Shown piece by piece: positions 11,935-20,755 of a stretch of 64,000 nucleotides of DNA. The translations under genes were made by a program, and so were the position numbers. The notes below the pieces were generated by a model, which was not told the DNA's origin, ran no database searches, and worked only from the letters and a program-made list of their open reading frames with translations. The first letter of the stretch is position 1. Each line of letters begins with the position of its first letter. Source of the stretch: PALSA-926 sp964476835 (GTDB lineage: Bacteria > Pseudomonadota > Alphaproteobacteria > Micavibrionales > UBA2020); assembly GCA_964476835.1 (NCBI GenBank), contig CAYZCE010000005.1, positions 1-64,000 of the forward strand, in the 5' to 3' direction.

Positions 11935-11968
11935 AAAAAGCCCCCGCGCGAGAGCCGGGGGCTTTTTT
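11935..11968 (+). terminator. intrinsic terminator after rpsU
   Basis: Stem AAAGCCCCCG... / ...CGGGGGCTTT followed by eight T. The symmetrical A-run means it can also serve the convergent aminopeptidase gene. Confidence 0.92.
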
Positions 11969-11973
11969 TTATC

Positions 11974-13824
11974 TTAGAGGAATATCCCGTTGAGCTTTTT
12001 TGAAGGTGCAGGCGGGTTTTTCTGGATCGGGTCGGTCGCCTGCTTGAGGAAGGCTGCGGCGGCGGGGTCAGTGTTCTCCAGCAGCGGCAGCAGCTGTTTG
12101 CGTACCTCGGCGTGATAGTCGTTGAGCCACTTCAGTTCATCGTCGGTGAGCAGCGATGCCTCGATCAGGTTGCGGTCGAAGGGCGCCAGCGTCAGCGTCT
12201 TGAAGCCGAGCAGCGCATGGCCGTCGGCGTCTTTCTTGCCGGTGTCGATGACGGTGACAAGATTCTCCATGCGGATGCCGTAAGCGCCTTCCTTGTAGTA
12301 TCCCGGCTCGTTCGAGATGATCATGCCCGGCTGCAGCGGCACGGTCGATGACCGCGGCGAGATGCCGCAGGGGCCTTCGTGCACGGAAAGATAGCTGCCG
12401 ACGCCGTGGCCGGTGCCGTGCGCGTAATCGAGGCCGACATCCTTGAGCGCAGCGCGCGCCTTGACGTCCAGCTTGTCGCCCGTGGTGCCGGCAGGGAAGG
12501 TCGCCATGGCCACCTGGATATGCCCCTTGAGCACGCGCGTGACATGTTCCTTCATCTCCGGCGTGACGGGGCCGACGCAGAGTGTGCGGGTGACGTCGGT
12601 GGTGCCGTCGAGGTATTGCGCGCCGCTGTCGACGAGATAGATGGGCCCGGCGGTGATCGGCTTGTTCGTTTCCGGGCTGGAACGGTAGTGCACGATGGCG
12701 CCGTTGCCGCCCGCTCCCGAGATCGTGTCGAAGCTGAGACCCTTGAAGTACTGGCCGGTCTTGCGGATGTCTTCAAGGCGCGCAGCGGCGGTCAGTTCAT
12801 CGAATTTTTCGGGATGCGCCGAGACTTTGGCGATAAAGCGCGTCAACGCCGCGCCGTCGCGGATATGGGCGTTGATGGTGCCCTGAATTTCGGTCGCGTT
12901 CTTGACGGCTTTCATGAGCTGCACGGGGTTGGCATCGGCGATGGGCGCCGCGCCATTGTCCTTCAGCACCTGCTCGGTCTTGGCGGGGGCGGAATTGGGA
13001 TCGATCCAGACCTTCTTGCCTTGCTGGGCGAGCGCCGCCAGCGCAGGCGCGAAGTCGTTCAGGTCGTGCAGGCGCACGTTCGCGCCCATCCAGTCGCGGG
13101 TTTCCTGCGGCACCTTGCGCGCGTCGATGAACAGGTCGACCGAGCCGTCCTGATGCGCGACGGCGTAAGACAGCGTCACCGGCGTGCAGGGCACGTCCGC
13201 ACCGCGGATGTTGAGCAGCCAGCACACTTCTTCCGGCAGCGCGAGCACGATGGCGTCCGCGCCCTTGGCCGCGAGCTTGGCGGAGAGTTGCTTGCGCTTG
13301 TCGTCCGACGACACGCCGGAGAATTGCAGCGGCTGCGGCACGGCGGGCGTCAGCGGCGCGGCGGGCTGGTCGTTCCATGCGGCATCCAGCGGGTTGCTGT
13401 CGACGAAGACCAGCGTGCCGCCAGCCTTCTTGACGGCGGCCTCGATGCGCTTGACGTCATTGGGCGTGTGCACCCACGGATCGATGCCGAATTTCTTGCC
13501 TTGGCCTAAGTTCTTCTCGATCCATTCGGTCGGCAGCATGGTCGGCGTCGGCGCTTGATCGGCGGCGGTGCTGTAGACGCCGAAGTCCTGTGCGTTGACC
13601 TGTTCGCGCGCCTGCAACGTATAACGGCCGTCCGTAAAGAAAGCAGCCTTGCCGGCCAGCACGACAGCGAAACCGGCGGAGCCGGTGAAGCCGGTGATCC
13701 ACGCAAGACGGTCGGCGCGTTCAGGGACATATTCGCCCTGGAATTCATCGGCGCGGGGCACGAAGAAGCCGTCGATGCCGCGTTTCTTCATTTCGGCGCG
13801 GAGGTTGTCGAGTTTCTCGCTCAT
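11974..13824 (-). CDS. Xaa-Pro aminopeptidase, M24B family
   Basis: Cytosolic dinuclear metallopeptidase that releases N-terminal residues preceding proline. At 616 residues it is the long, three-domain type: two creatinase-like N-terminal domains (about 1-130 and 150-300) and a pita-bread catalytic domain (about 305-525). Metal ligands are visible as the two Asp of YLVDSGAQYLDGTTDVTRT, His in HGTGHGVGSYLSVHEGP, Glu in SNEPGYY and Glu in RMENLV. It has its own ribosome site and lies 4 bases after the RlmM-like gene. Confidence 0.95.
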   Translation of the reverse strand: MSEKLDNLRAEMKKRGIDGFFVPRADEFQGEYVPERADRLAWITGFTGSAGFAVVLAGKAAFFTDGRYTLQAREQVNAQDFGVYSTAADQAPTPTMLPTEWIEKNLGQGKKFGIDPWVHTPNDVKRIEAAVKKAGGTLVFVDSNPLDAAWNDQPAAPLTPAVPQPLQFSGVSSDDKRKQLSAKLAAKGADAIVLALPEEVCWLLNIRGADVPCTPVTLSYAVAHQDGSVDLFIDARKVPQETRDWMGANVRLHDLNDFAPALAALAQQGKKVWIDPNSAPAKTEQVLKDNGAAPIADANPVQLMKAVKNATEIQGTINAHIRDGAALTRFIAKVSAHPEKFDELTAAARLEDIRKTGQYFKGLSFDTISGAGGNGAIVHYRSSPETNKPITAGPIYLVDSGAQYLDGTTDVTRTLCVGPVTPEMKEHVTRVLKGHIQVAMATFPAGTTGDKLDVKARAALKDVGLDYAHGTGHGVGSYLSVHEGPCGISPRSSTVPLQPGMIISNEPGYYKEGAYGIRMENLVTVIDTGKKDADGHALLGFKTLTLAPFDRNLIEASLLTDDELKWLNDYHAEVRKQLLPLLENTDPAAAAFLKQATDPIQKNPPAPSKKLNGIFL

Positions 13825-13828
13825 GGTT

Positions 13829-14740
13829 TTACCCTTCCAGATTGACCCATGTCACTTCATGCTTGTTATTGTAGAGATGATATATCGAAGAACCCTCGAT
13901 TTCCATGAACTTTTGGAGGATATCGCGGTCGGTCGCGCCCTGGAACTTGATGGTCGAGACCATGTTGCGGGCGAGGCCGGATTTCTTCCACGTCTCGACC
14001 AGCCGCAACGCGCGCTCGGGATAGCAGATGATGTCGGAGAACAACCAATCCACCGCGCCCACGCTCTCGGGCTTGAGGCCGAAAGCGCTCTCGCCGATAT
14101 AGCGCACGTTCGGCAGCGCCGCGATATGCGGGGCAAGCGGCGCTTTATCCACGCTGATGACGTTCGCGCCCAGCGTCTGCAACACCCACGTCCACCCGCC
14201 CGGGCACGCGCCGAGGTCGATGCAGTTCTCGCCTGGCTTGGGGAATTTCTGCAGGCGCTGGAGTATCTCCCACAGCTTCAAATAGGCGCGGTTAGGCGCT
14301 TCGGTCTTGTTTTCCTCGAAGATATAAGCGCCGTGCGCGTAAGGGCTGCTGCACGCGGGCGAAGCGATCATGCGGTTGTTGTCGATCAGCGTCCACGACC
14401 CGAGTGGCGCGGTCGGCAGCGCGGAGGGGAACTTGATCGGCTTGGCCGAGACATGCGGCAGCTTCTCCACGATCAGCTTGCTGCGGCGGTGGAAGTCGAA
14501 AGCGTAGTTTGCCCAGTTGCGCTGGATCGCCTTCAGCTTCGTCGCGGCGTCGCCGATGGACTCGATCTCGATGATGCGCGGGTTGAGCCACACATTGTCC
14601 GCCCAGAGGACGGGACGCGGCGGTCCTTCCGCCAGCACGAGGCGGTCATAGACCTCGGTCACGGAATCCTCCAACTCGTCGAGGAGATCCTGCAGGAAAT
14701 TTTCATGGGCGAGATAGGCGGTAAAAGGCTTTTGGGTCAT
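13829..14740 (-). CDS. RlmM-like 23S rRNA 2'-O-ribose methyltransferase
   Basis: SAM-dependent Rossmann-fold methyltransferase of the FtsJ/RlmM group; in E. coli RlmM methylates C2498 of 23S rRNA. Residues 175-300 hold the SAM motif I (CIDLGACPGGWTWVL), the D of SVDKAPL, the WLFSDIICYP block, the K of VSTIKFQG, and a final E in NNKHEVTWV, matching a K-D-K-E tetrad. The N-terminal 150 residues form the THUMP-like recognition part. It shares a transcript with the downstream aminopeptidase. Confidence 0.85.
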   Translation of the reverse strand: MTQKPFTAYLAHENFLQDLLDELEDSVTEVYDRLVLAEGPPRPVLWADNVWLNPRIIEIESIGDAATKLKAIQRNWANYAFDFHRRSKLIVEKLPHVSAKPIKFPSALPTAPLGSWTLIDNNRMIASPACSSPYAHGAYIFEENKTEAPNRAYLKLWEILQRLQKFPKPGENCIDLGACPGGWTWVLQTLGANVISVDKAPLAPHIAALPNVRYIGESAFGLKPESVGAVDWLFSDIICYPERALRLVETWKKSGLARNMVSTIKFQGATDRDILQKFMEIEGSSIYHLYNNKHEVTWVNLEG

Positions 14741-14801
14741 ATCTTGAAATAGCCTATAAAACTTTATAATTCAATATGTTGTAGACAAATTGAAAAAACG
14801 A

Positions 14802-14829
14802 TTGACATATTATGAAAATAATATATTAT
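14802..14829 (+). promoter_or_regulatory. candidate sigma70-type promoter
   Basis: TTGACA at 14802-14807, 16-base spacer, TATTAT at 14824-14829, in a strikingly AT-rich 130-base gap. A strong ribosome site (AGGAGGGGG) follows before the ATG at 14873. Confidence 0.65.
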
Positions 14830-14872
14830 TTACATATCTAAAAAAAATAAAAAGCAGTAGGAGGGGGTTATT

Positions 14873-15259
14873 ATGACCGACGTGGCTGACAGCATTCAAA
14901 GCGCAAACAATTTTAACAGCCTGAGCGCCGAAGAAAAAAACCTTCTGAGAGAAGCTGGCACCACGGCCTCCAGGCTCGGCGCGGTGGCCTTTGTCTATAA
15001 AGCCGGCATGCACCAGCACGAAATTAAATCCGACTTGCTGACGGATCCCTTGTATACGCTGAAAAACGCTTTTGAGCCTGTGCGTCTGAAGTTCGAAGCG
15101 AAGCGTGAAATCGCCAAGCTTGACCGCAATGCGCCGGTGTCCCTGGCCTTCCGCAAGGCAGTCTATGCGGATGTGGGGATGAAGCTGCATGATACGCACG
15201 AAACGCCCGCTTATGAGACGGCGCTGAAAATCGCCCGCAAGGCTGGCGTCAGCCTGTAA
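14873..15259 (+). CDS. hypothetical 128-residue protein
   Basis: Not recognised. Monocistronic, with a near-consensus promoter, an excellent ribosome site and a hairpin after the stop, so it is likely well expressed. The product is charged and mostly helical, with no signal peptide or membrane segment. It contains several His (AGMHQHEIK, KLHDTHETP). The upstream DNA is far richer in AT than the neighbourhood. A small stress or regulatory protein is possible but I have no direct evidence. Confidence 0.75.
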   Translation: MTDVADSIQSANNFNSLSAEEKNLLREAGTTASRLGAVAFVYKAGMHQHEIKSDLLTDPLYTLKNAFEPVRLKFEAKREIAKLDRNAPVSLAFRKAVYADVGMKLHDTHETPAYETALKIARKAGVSL

Positions 15260-15281
15260 GCGGCCTTTCCGTCACTGAACA

Positions 15282-15313
15282 AAAGAGCGCAGGTTTCACG
15301 GCCTGCGCTCTTT
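15282..15313 (+). terminator. hairpin after the 128-residue gene
   Basis: Perfect 12-bp stem AAAGAGCGCAGG (15282-15293) / CCTGCGCTCTTT (15302-15313), 8-base loop. The T-run is short (TTT then CGC), so termination may be partial. Confidence 0.65.
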
Positions 15314-15362
15314 CGCTTGGCAATTTTTTTGCTGTTGTGACACCCGTGCCATTTGGCTATAA

Positions 15363-16778
15363 ATGGCTGGCATGGCAATGAAAACACACACATTTGATCC
15401 GAGCATCCTGCGCGAATACGATATCCGCGGCACGGTCGGCAATACCCTCAAGGATACCGACTGCTATTTCGTCGGTCGCGCCTACGGCACCATCTTGCGC
15501 CGCAAGGGCTTTAAGACAGTGGCCGCAGGTTTCGACGGGCGTGAAAGCTCGCCGCGCTTCGCCGCGGAAGTCATGCGCGGCCTCACCGATTGCGGGATCG
15601 ACGTCACCAACGTCGGCCTCGGCCCCACGCCGATGGTTTATTTCACGATGAAGAGCCGCGGCTTGGATGCGGCAGTTATCATCACCGGCTCGCACAGCCC
15701 GCTCGCCTACAACGGCATCAAGATGGCGCTCAAGACCGGGCCTTTCTACGGCGCGGCGGTGCAGGAGATCGGCAAGGTCGCGGCCAGCGGCGATTTCGAG
15801 AGCGGGCAGGGCAGCGTCTCCGAACTCGACATCCGCGACATCTATGTTGATCGCCTCGCGCAGGACTACACCGGCCCGCGCGACATGAAGATCGCCTGGG
15901 ATTGCGGCAACGGCGCGAGCGGCGACATCATCCGCCGCCTGGTCAAGAAGCTGCCGGGCACGCATATCCTGCTGTTCGACAAGATCGACGGCACCTTCCC
16001 GAACCACCACCCCGACCCGACGGTCGCCAAGAACCTTGTCGATTTGCAAAAGGTCGTGCTGGAGCAGAAATGCGACGCGGGTTTCGCCTTCGACGGCGAC
16101 GCCGACCGTTTCGGCGCGATCGACGAACAGGCGGGCATCCACTGGGCCGACGTCATCATGGCGGTTTACGCGGCGGAAGTGTTGAAGAACTACCCCGGCA
16201 CGCCGATCATCGCCGACGTCAAATCGAGCCGCGTGCTGTTCGATGAAATCAAGCGCCTCGGCGGCCAGCCCGTGATGTGGAACACCGGCCACTCTGTCAT
16301 CAAGGCCAAGATGATCGAGACGGGTGCGAAGCTCGGCGGCGAACTCGCCGGCCATATCTGCTTCGCCGACCATTACTACGGCTTCGACGACGGCCCTTAT
16401 TGCGCTGTGCGCCTGCTCAATATCCTGAGCCACGCAGGCAAGCCGCTCTCGGCTTTGGTCGCGCACCTGCCGAAGATGCAGAACACGCCGGAAGTGCGCT
16501 TCCACGTGCCCGCCGACCGTAAATTCGCCATTCCCGGAGAGATCAAGGCGCGCCTTGGTGCCGAGAAGGGCGTTGAGGTCAACGATACCGACGGCGTGCG
16601 TGTCATCACGCCTGACGGCTGGTGGCTGATCCGCGCTTCCAATACCGAAGATGTGCTGACGATCCGCGCCGAAGGCTTCGACGCTGGCGGCCTCGAGCGC
16701 CTCAAGGCGCAAGTCATCTCCCAACTGAAGGCGAGCGGCATCGCTTCGCCGTTTGAAGGACAATCCCATGGCCACTGA
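15363..16778 (+). CDS. phosphomannomutase/phosphoglucomutase
   Basis: Alpha-D-phosphohexomutase interconverting hexose 6- and 1-phosphates for LPS and polysaccharide precursors. Motifs in order: phosphoserine loop ITGSHSPLAYNG (S110), metal-binding loop FDGDADRFG, sugar-specificity loop GGELAGHICF, and the C-terminal phosphate loop RASNTED. The GEMSGH-type loop appears as GELAGH, which fits the dual-specificity PMM/PGM group. Three in-frame ATGs (15363, 15372, 15378) lie close together and no strong ribosome site decides between them. chpT starts inside its 3' end. Confidence 0.93.
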   Translation: MAGMAMKTHTFDPSILREYDIRGTVGNTLKDTDCYFVGRAYGTILRRKGFKTVAAGFDGRESSPRFAAEVMRGLTDCGIDVTNVGLGPTPMVYFTMKSRGLDAAVIITGSHSPLAYNGIKMALKTGPFYGAAVQEIGKVAASGDFESGQGSVSELDIRDIYVDRLAQDYTGPRDMKIAWDCGNGASGDIIRRLVKKLPGTHILLFDKIDGTFPNHHPDPTVAKNLVDLQKVVLEQKCDAGFAFDGDADRFGAIDEQAGIHWADVIMAVYAAEVLKNYPGTPIIADVKSSRVLFDEIKRLGGQPVMWNTGHSVIKAKMIETGAKLGGELAGHICFADHYYGFDDGPYCAVRLLNILSHAGKPLSALVAHLPKMQNTPEVRFHVPADRKFAIPGEIKARLGAEKGVEVNDTDGVRVITPDGWWLIRASNTEDVLTIRAEGFDAGGLERLKAQVISQLKASGIASPFEGQSHGH

Positions 16779-17400
16779 TTTGCATCCGCGCATCCTCGAG
16801 CTGATGGCGTCGCGCATCTGCCACGACCTCGTCAGCCCCGTTGGCGCCATCAACAACGGCGTCGAGCTGATCCGCGACATGGGCGAGGACGCGATGGAAG
16901 ACGCCATGCAGCTGATCTCCGCCAGCGCGTCGCAGGCGGCTACGCGGCTGAAGTGCTTCCGCCTCGCTTACGGCGCGGCCGGCACCGACCGCAACATCGG
17001 CATCACTGAAATTCAGGACGCCTTCAACGGCTGGGTCAACGCGAGCCATATCCAGCTGGAATACGAGCCGAACCTCGGCCTCAAATTCTCCATGCCGCCG
17101 CGCGGCTTCATGAAGTGCCTGCTCAACGCCCTGATCCTCGCCGAGGAATGCGGCCGCGGCGAAGGCAAGATCGTGGTCGCGGCGATGGACGGCAACAAGG
17201 GCATCAAGGTCGTGCTGACCGGCCCGCGCATCGCCTTCCGCGACGGCGCCGAGGCTGCGCTCAAGGGCACGACCGCGCCTGACGACCTCGACCCGCGCGC
17301 CGTGCATGCCTATCTCGTCGGTGCCTTCCCGCGCATCTTCGAACTCAAGCTGGAATTCTCGGCCAGCGCCGAGCAGATCGAGTTTCGTCTCTTCACCTGA
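16768..17400 (+). CDS. chpT: histidine phosphotransferase ChpT
   Basis: Phosphotransfer protein that relays phosphate from the hybrid kinase CckA to CtrA and CpdR. The start is placed at MATDLHPRIL after AAGGA (16756-16760); it overlaps the mutase gene by 11 bases. The DHp-like helix carries the phospho-acceptor H19 in S-R-I-C-H-D-L-V-S-P, followed by a degenerate ATPase-like domain without an N-box, as in known ChpT. ctrA lies only 0.7 kb away on the other strand, an informative linkage. Confidence 0.92.
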   Translation: MATDLHPRILELMASRICHDLVSPVGAINNGVELIRDMGEDAMEDAMQLISASASQAATRLKCFRLAYGAAGTDRNIGITEIQDAFNGWVNASHIQLEYEPNLGLKFSMPPRGFMKCLLNALILAEECGRGEGKIVVAAMDGNKGIKVVLTGPRIAFRDGAEAALKGTTAPDDLDPRAVHAYLVGAFPRIFELKLEFSASAEQIEFRLFT

Positions 17401-17987
17401 TGACGACGCGCGCCGAACAACTCGCCAAGAAGCTGAAAACGCCGCGGCAAGTGCAGAAATACCTGCGCACGCTGCCCTATAACCGCGAGGAAGCGGGCGA
17501 GACGCTCCGTTCCGCCGAACAGGCGCTGCAACGGGGACGGCTGCATTGCTTCGAGGCCGCCATCGCCGCCGCGGCGATCCTTGAACATCACGGCTATCCG
17601 CCGCTGGTCATGAGCCTTTCCAGCAAGGACCTGCTCGACCATGTGATCTATGTGTTCAAGGAGAACGGCAAGTGGGGATCCATCGCCCGCTCGCGCGACG
17701 AAGGCCTGCACGGTCGCCCGCCGCGCTACCGGAGCTTGCGCGACCTCGTCTGGAGCTATTACGAGCCGTATATCGACAAGACCGGCATGATCCGCGGCTA
17801 CCAGGTCGCCTACCTCGACGACTGCGCGCCCGACTGGCGCGACAGCCGCAAGAACATGTGGAAGGCGGAAGCCCACCTCAACAAGATAAAGCACATCCCG
17901 CTGAAATCGTCGAAGGCGCGCTACAAGAAGATCCACCGCGCCTATCTCGAACGCGGTCCAATGCCGAAACAGCCGCATTGGTGGTAA
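17400..17987 (+). CDS. transglutaminase-like protein of unknown function
   Basis: The function is not established. The ATG overlaps the chpT stop (TGATG), so the two are translationally coupled. The 195-residue product has a Cys at the head of a helix (GRLHCFEAAIAAAAIL) and a His in a strand (DHVIYVFKENGKWGSIA), the arrangement of a transglutaminase/cysteine-protease-like core, followed by SRDEGLHG. The C-terminus is rich in Lys, Arg and aromatic residues and ends PKQPHWW. A role near the CtrA pathway is suggested only by position. Confidence 0.7.
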   Translation: MTTRAEQLAKKLKTPRQVQKYLRTLPYNREEAGETLRSAEQALQRGRLHCFEAAIAAAAILEHHGYPPLVMSLSSKDLLDHVIYVFKENGKWGSIARSRDEGLHGRPPRYRSLRDLVWSYYEPYIDKTGMIRGYQVAYLDDCAPDWRDSRKNMWKAEAHLNKIKHIPLKSSKARYKKIHRAYLERGPMPKQPHWW

Positions 17988-17990
17988 CGG

Positions 17991-18011
17991 CCCTCTCCCG
18001 AAGGGAGAGGG
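17991..18011. repeat. CTCTCCC-type intergenic palindrome, copy 2
   Basis: CCCTCTCCC-GAA-GGGAGAGGG immediately after a stop codon, same unit as at 11580 and 45918. Confidence 0.75.
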
Positions 18012-18040
18012 GGCTTCGCACTAGGGATGATACCAGATAG

Positions 18041-18076
18041 AAAAACGGCCCCTGTATTTCTACAGGGGCCGTTTTT
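18041..18076. terminator. bidirectional intrinsic terminator
   Basis: Perfect 16-bp stem AAAAACGGCCCCTGTA (18041-18056) / TACAGGGGCCGTTTTT (18061-18076), loop of four bases. It sits between convergent genes and serves both the chpT unit and ctrA. Confidence 0.95.
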
Positions 18077-18089
18077 GTGCGTTGAAAAC

Positions 18090-18794
18090 TTAATTCGCCG
18101 CTTCTTTGGCCTGCGCGTCGGGATCGCGCAGCACGTAGCCGCGGCCCCAGACGGTTTCGATGCAGCCGCCGCCGGCTTCCGACATCTTCTCGATCTTCTT
18201 GCGGAGCTTGCAGATGAAGACGTCGATGATCTTGACTTCCGGTTCGTCCATGCCGCCGTAGAGGTGGTTGAGGAACATTTCCTTGGTCAGCGTCGAGCCC
18301 TTGCGGAGCGAGAGCAGTTCGATGATGCCGTATTCCTTCGAGGTGAGGTGCAGTTGCTTGCCCTCGATCTCGACCGTGCGCGCGCCGAGGTTGACGGTGA
18401 TCGGGCCGGTCTGGATGACGCTTTGAGAATGCCCCTTGCTGCGACGGACGATGGCCTGGATGCGTGCCATCAGTTCGCGCTTGTCGAAGGGCTTGGTGAG
18501 GTAGTCGTCGGCACCGAAGCCGAGGCCCTTGAGCTTGCTGTCGAGCTCGGTGAGGCCGGAGAGGATCAGGATGGGCGTTTCCACCTTCGCCGCGCGCAGG
18601 CGCTTCAGGACTTCGTAGCCGTCGAGGTCGGGCAGCATCAGGTCGAGGAGGATGATGTCGTATTCGTAGAGCTTGCCGATTTCAAGGCCGTCTTCGCCCA
18701 TGTCGGTCGTGTCGACGACGTAGCCTTCGGATTTCAGCATCAACTCGATGCTCTTGGCGGTCGACTGATCGTCTTCGATTAAAAGAACCCGCAT
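18090..18794 (-). CDS. ctrA: cell-cycle response regulator CtrA
   Basis: OmpR-family master regulator that controls flagella, division and, in Caulobacter, replication initiation. The start is set at MRVLLIEDDQ after AGAGGGGATG, giving 234 residues; the longer frame to 18887 is not needed. The receiver domain has the phospho-acceptor D51 (IILLDLMLP) and K of TKPFDK. The C-terminal winged helix (about 125-225) includes the recognition region MDEPEVKIIDVFICKLRKKI. It is followed by a strong terminator. Confidence 0.98.
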   Translation of the reverse strand: MRVLLIEDDQSTAKSIELMLKSEGYVVDTTDMGEDGLEIGKLYEYDIILLDLMLPDLDGYEVLKRLRAAKVETPILILSGLTELDSKLKGLGFGADDYLTKPFDKRELMARIQAIVRRSKGHSQSVIQTGPITVNLGARTVEIEGKQLHLTSKEYGIIELLSLRKGSTLTKEMFLNHLYGGMDEPEVKIIDVFICKLRKKIEKMSEAGGGCIETVWGRGYVLRDPDAQAKEAAN

Positions 18795-18855
18795 GATCTT
18801 CATCCCCTCTGGTGTGGTGTGCAGCGGCAGTGTTGATTCTATTGTACCAAGGTTA

Positions 18856-18870
18856 TTAATCTTCGTTAAC
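18856..18870. promoter_or_regulatory. near-consensus CtrA site upstream of ctrA
   Basis: TTAA (18856-18859), 6 bases, TTAAC (18866-18870). The consensus spacing is 7, so this is a degenerate site. GANTC sites lie at 18835-18839 and 18873-18877. The layout resembles the autoregulated, methylation-sensitive ctrA promoter region of Caulobacter, but this is inference. Confidence 0.4.
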
Positions 18871-18970
18871 ATGAATCGGCGCAACATTTTGCGTAAACAC
18901 GAAAAAAGTTAAGCGTGTGAAGAACTTAGGAATATGTGATAATAAATGAAGGCGTTAACGAGGGGCCGGG

Positions 18971-20320
18971 ATGCCATCCAACGATCTGGTTGATAATGTT
19001 CAAAAAACGCTCGACGACCTGCCGGAGCACCGGCTGTTCGGCCGGGTGACCAAGATCCTCGGCCTGCTGGTCGAGGTGGGCGGGATCGAGCGCGAACTGT
19101 CCATCGGCGACCGCTGCATCCTGATGCCGCGCGGGGCGGAGCATGTGCCCTGCGAAGTGATCGGCTTCCGCGAAGGCCGCGCGCTGCTCATGCCCTTCAA
19201 GGCGCTCGACCGCATCGGCCTCGGCTGTCGCGCGGAAGTGGCGCCGTCGCAAAGCGCGGTATTCCCCGCCGCCGGCTGGCTTGGCCGCGTTATCAATTCG
19301 ATGGGCGAGCCGATCGACGGCAAGGGCCCGCTGCCGCAGGGCACGGTGCCGATCTCGCTGCGCAACAAGCCGCCCTCGGCGCACAGCCGCAAGCGCCTCG
19401 GTGACAAGCTCGATCTCGGCGTGCGCGCGATCAACAGTTTCCTCAGCACCTGCCGCGGGCAGCGCATGGGCATCTTCGCGGGCTCGGGCGTCGGCAAATC
19501 GGTTTTGATGTCGATGCTGGCGCGCTATACCGCCGCCGACGTCAGCGTCATCGGCCTGATCGGCGAGCGCGGGCGCGAGGTGCAGGAATTCCTGCAGGAC
19601 GAACTCGGCCCCGAGGGCCTCAAGAAAAGCGTGGTCATCGTCGCCACTTCCGATGAAACGCCGCTGATGCGCCGCCAGGGCGCGTATATGACGCTCGCCG
19701 TCGCCGAATATTTCCGCGACCAAGGCAAGCAGGTCTTGTGCATGATGGACAGCGTCACGCGCTTCGCCATGGCGCAGCGCGAGATCGGCCTTTCCGCCGG
19801 CGAGCCGCCGACCAGCAAGGGTTATCCGCCCACGACCTTTTCTGAACTTGCGCGCCTGCTGGAACGCGCGGGGCCGGGTAGCGAAGGCTCGGGCGACATC
19901 ACCGGTTTCTTCTCCGTCCTCGTCGAAGGGGACGACCACAACGAACCCATCGCAGACGCCGTGCGCGGGATCATCGACGGCCACATCGTGCTGGAACGCG
20001 CCATCGCCGACCGCGGGCGCTATCCGGCGATCAACATCCTGCGCAGCGTTTCGCGCTCGATGCCGAAATGCTTGACGCAGCAGCAGGCCGATCTTGTCCG
20101 CCGCGGACGCGAAATCTTGTCGACGTATGAGAACATGGAAGAATTGATCCGCCTCGGCGCCTACCGCCGCGGCACCGACCCCAAGGTCGACGAGGCCATC
20201 GGCATCTATCCGCAGCTCGACCAGTTCCTCGCCCAGAAGCCGGCGGAGAAGATGAACCTCAACGACGGCTATGCCCAGCTCGCGCAGGTGCTTGCCGCAC
20301 CCGCCGCGCCGAAGAAATAG
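18971..20320 (+). CDS. fliI: flagellar export ATPase FliI
   Basis: F1-like hexameric ATPase energising the flagellar type III export gate. The 449-residue protein has Walker A GSGVGKS at 171-177, GERGREVQEF, Walker B in QVLCMMDSVTRFAMAQREI and the PPTSKGYPP loop. It begins a rightward fliI-fliJ-PP2C unit, diverging from ctrA across 176 bases, a gap that holds the candidate CtrA site. Confidence 0.97.
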   Translation: MPSNDLVDNVQKTLDDLPEHRLFGRVTKILGLLVEVGGIERELSIGDRCILMPRGAEHVPCEVIGFREGRALLMPFKALDRIGLGCRAEVAPSQSAVFPAAGWLGRVINSMGEPIDGKGPLPQGTVPISLRNKPPSAHSRKRLGDKLDLGVRAINSFLSTCRGQRMGIFAGSGVGKSVLMSMLARYTAADVSVIGLIGERGREVQEFLQDELGPEGLKKSVVIVATSDETPLMRRQGAYMTLAVAEYFRDQGKQVLCMMDSVTRFAMAQREIGLSAGEPPTSKGYPPTTFSELARLLERAGPGSEGSGDITGFFSVLVEGDDHNEPIADAVRGIIDGHIVLERAIADRGRYPAINILRSVSRSMPKCLTQQQADLVRRGREILSTYENMEELIRLGAYRRGTDPKVDEAIGIYPQLDQFLAQKPAEKMNLNDGYAQLAQVLAAPAAPKK

Positions 20321-20329
20321 GCCTAGGGC

Positions 20330-20755
20330 ATGGGCTCCGACCTTTCCGTCCTGATCCGCCTGCACAAGCACCAGCTCGACGAAAAGCGCGTGGCCTTGGG
20401 ACAGGTGCAGATGCAACTGGCCGTCCTGATCCGCGAGATGGAAGCGCTCGAGGCCGCTTTCCTCGCCGAGAAGAAAGCGGCTGATAACAGCAGCGAAGTT
20501 TCCTTTACCTTCCCCAAATACGCCGACGAGGTGAAGAAGAAGCGCGCCCAGCTCGATAGCCGCCGCGCCGGGCTGGAGCAGCAGATTGAGGCCGCCAAGG
20601 ACAGCATGATGGAGACCTTCAGCGAGTTGAAGAAGTACGAGATGACCCAGGCCGAACGCGACCGCCTCGAACAGGAAGAACAGCGCGTGCGCGAAGGCAA
20701 GATGATGGACGACATCGGCCTCGAAAGCTTCCGCCGCAAGAGCGAAGACCTGTGA
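20330..20755 (+). CDS. fliJ: flagellar export stalk protein FliJ
   Basis: Coiled-coil protein that inserts into the FliI hexamer and links it to FlhA. The 141 residues are almost wholly heptad-like, charged helix (LIRLHKHQLDEKRVALGQVQ...). It lies 9 bases after fliI, which supports the call despite low sequence conservation. The next gene starts inside its stop codon. Confidence 0.88.
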   Translation: MGSDLSVLIRLHKHQLDEKRVALGQVQMQLAVLIREMEALEAAFLAEKKAADNSSEVSFTFPKYADEVKKKRAQLDSRRAGLEQQIEAAKDSMMETFSELKKYEMTQAERDRLEQEEQRVREGKMMDDIGLESFRRKSEDL

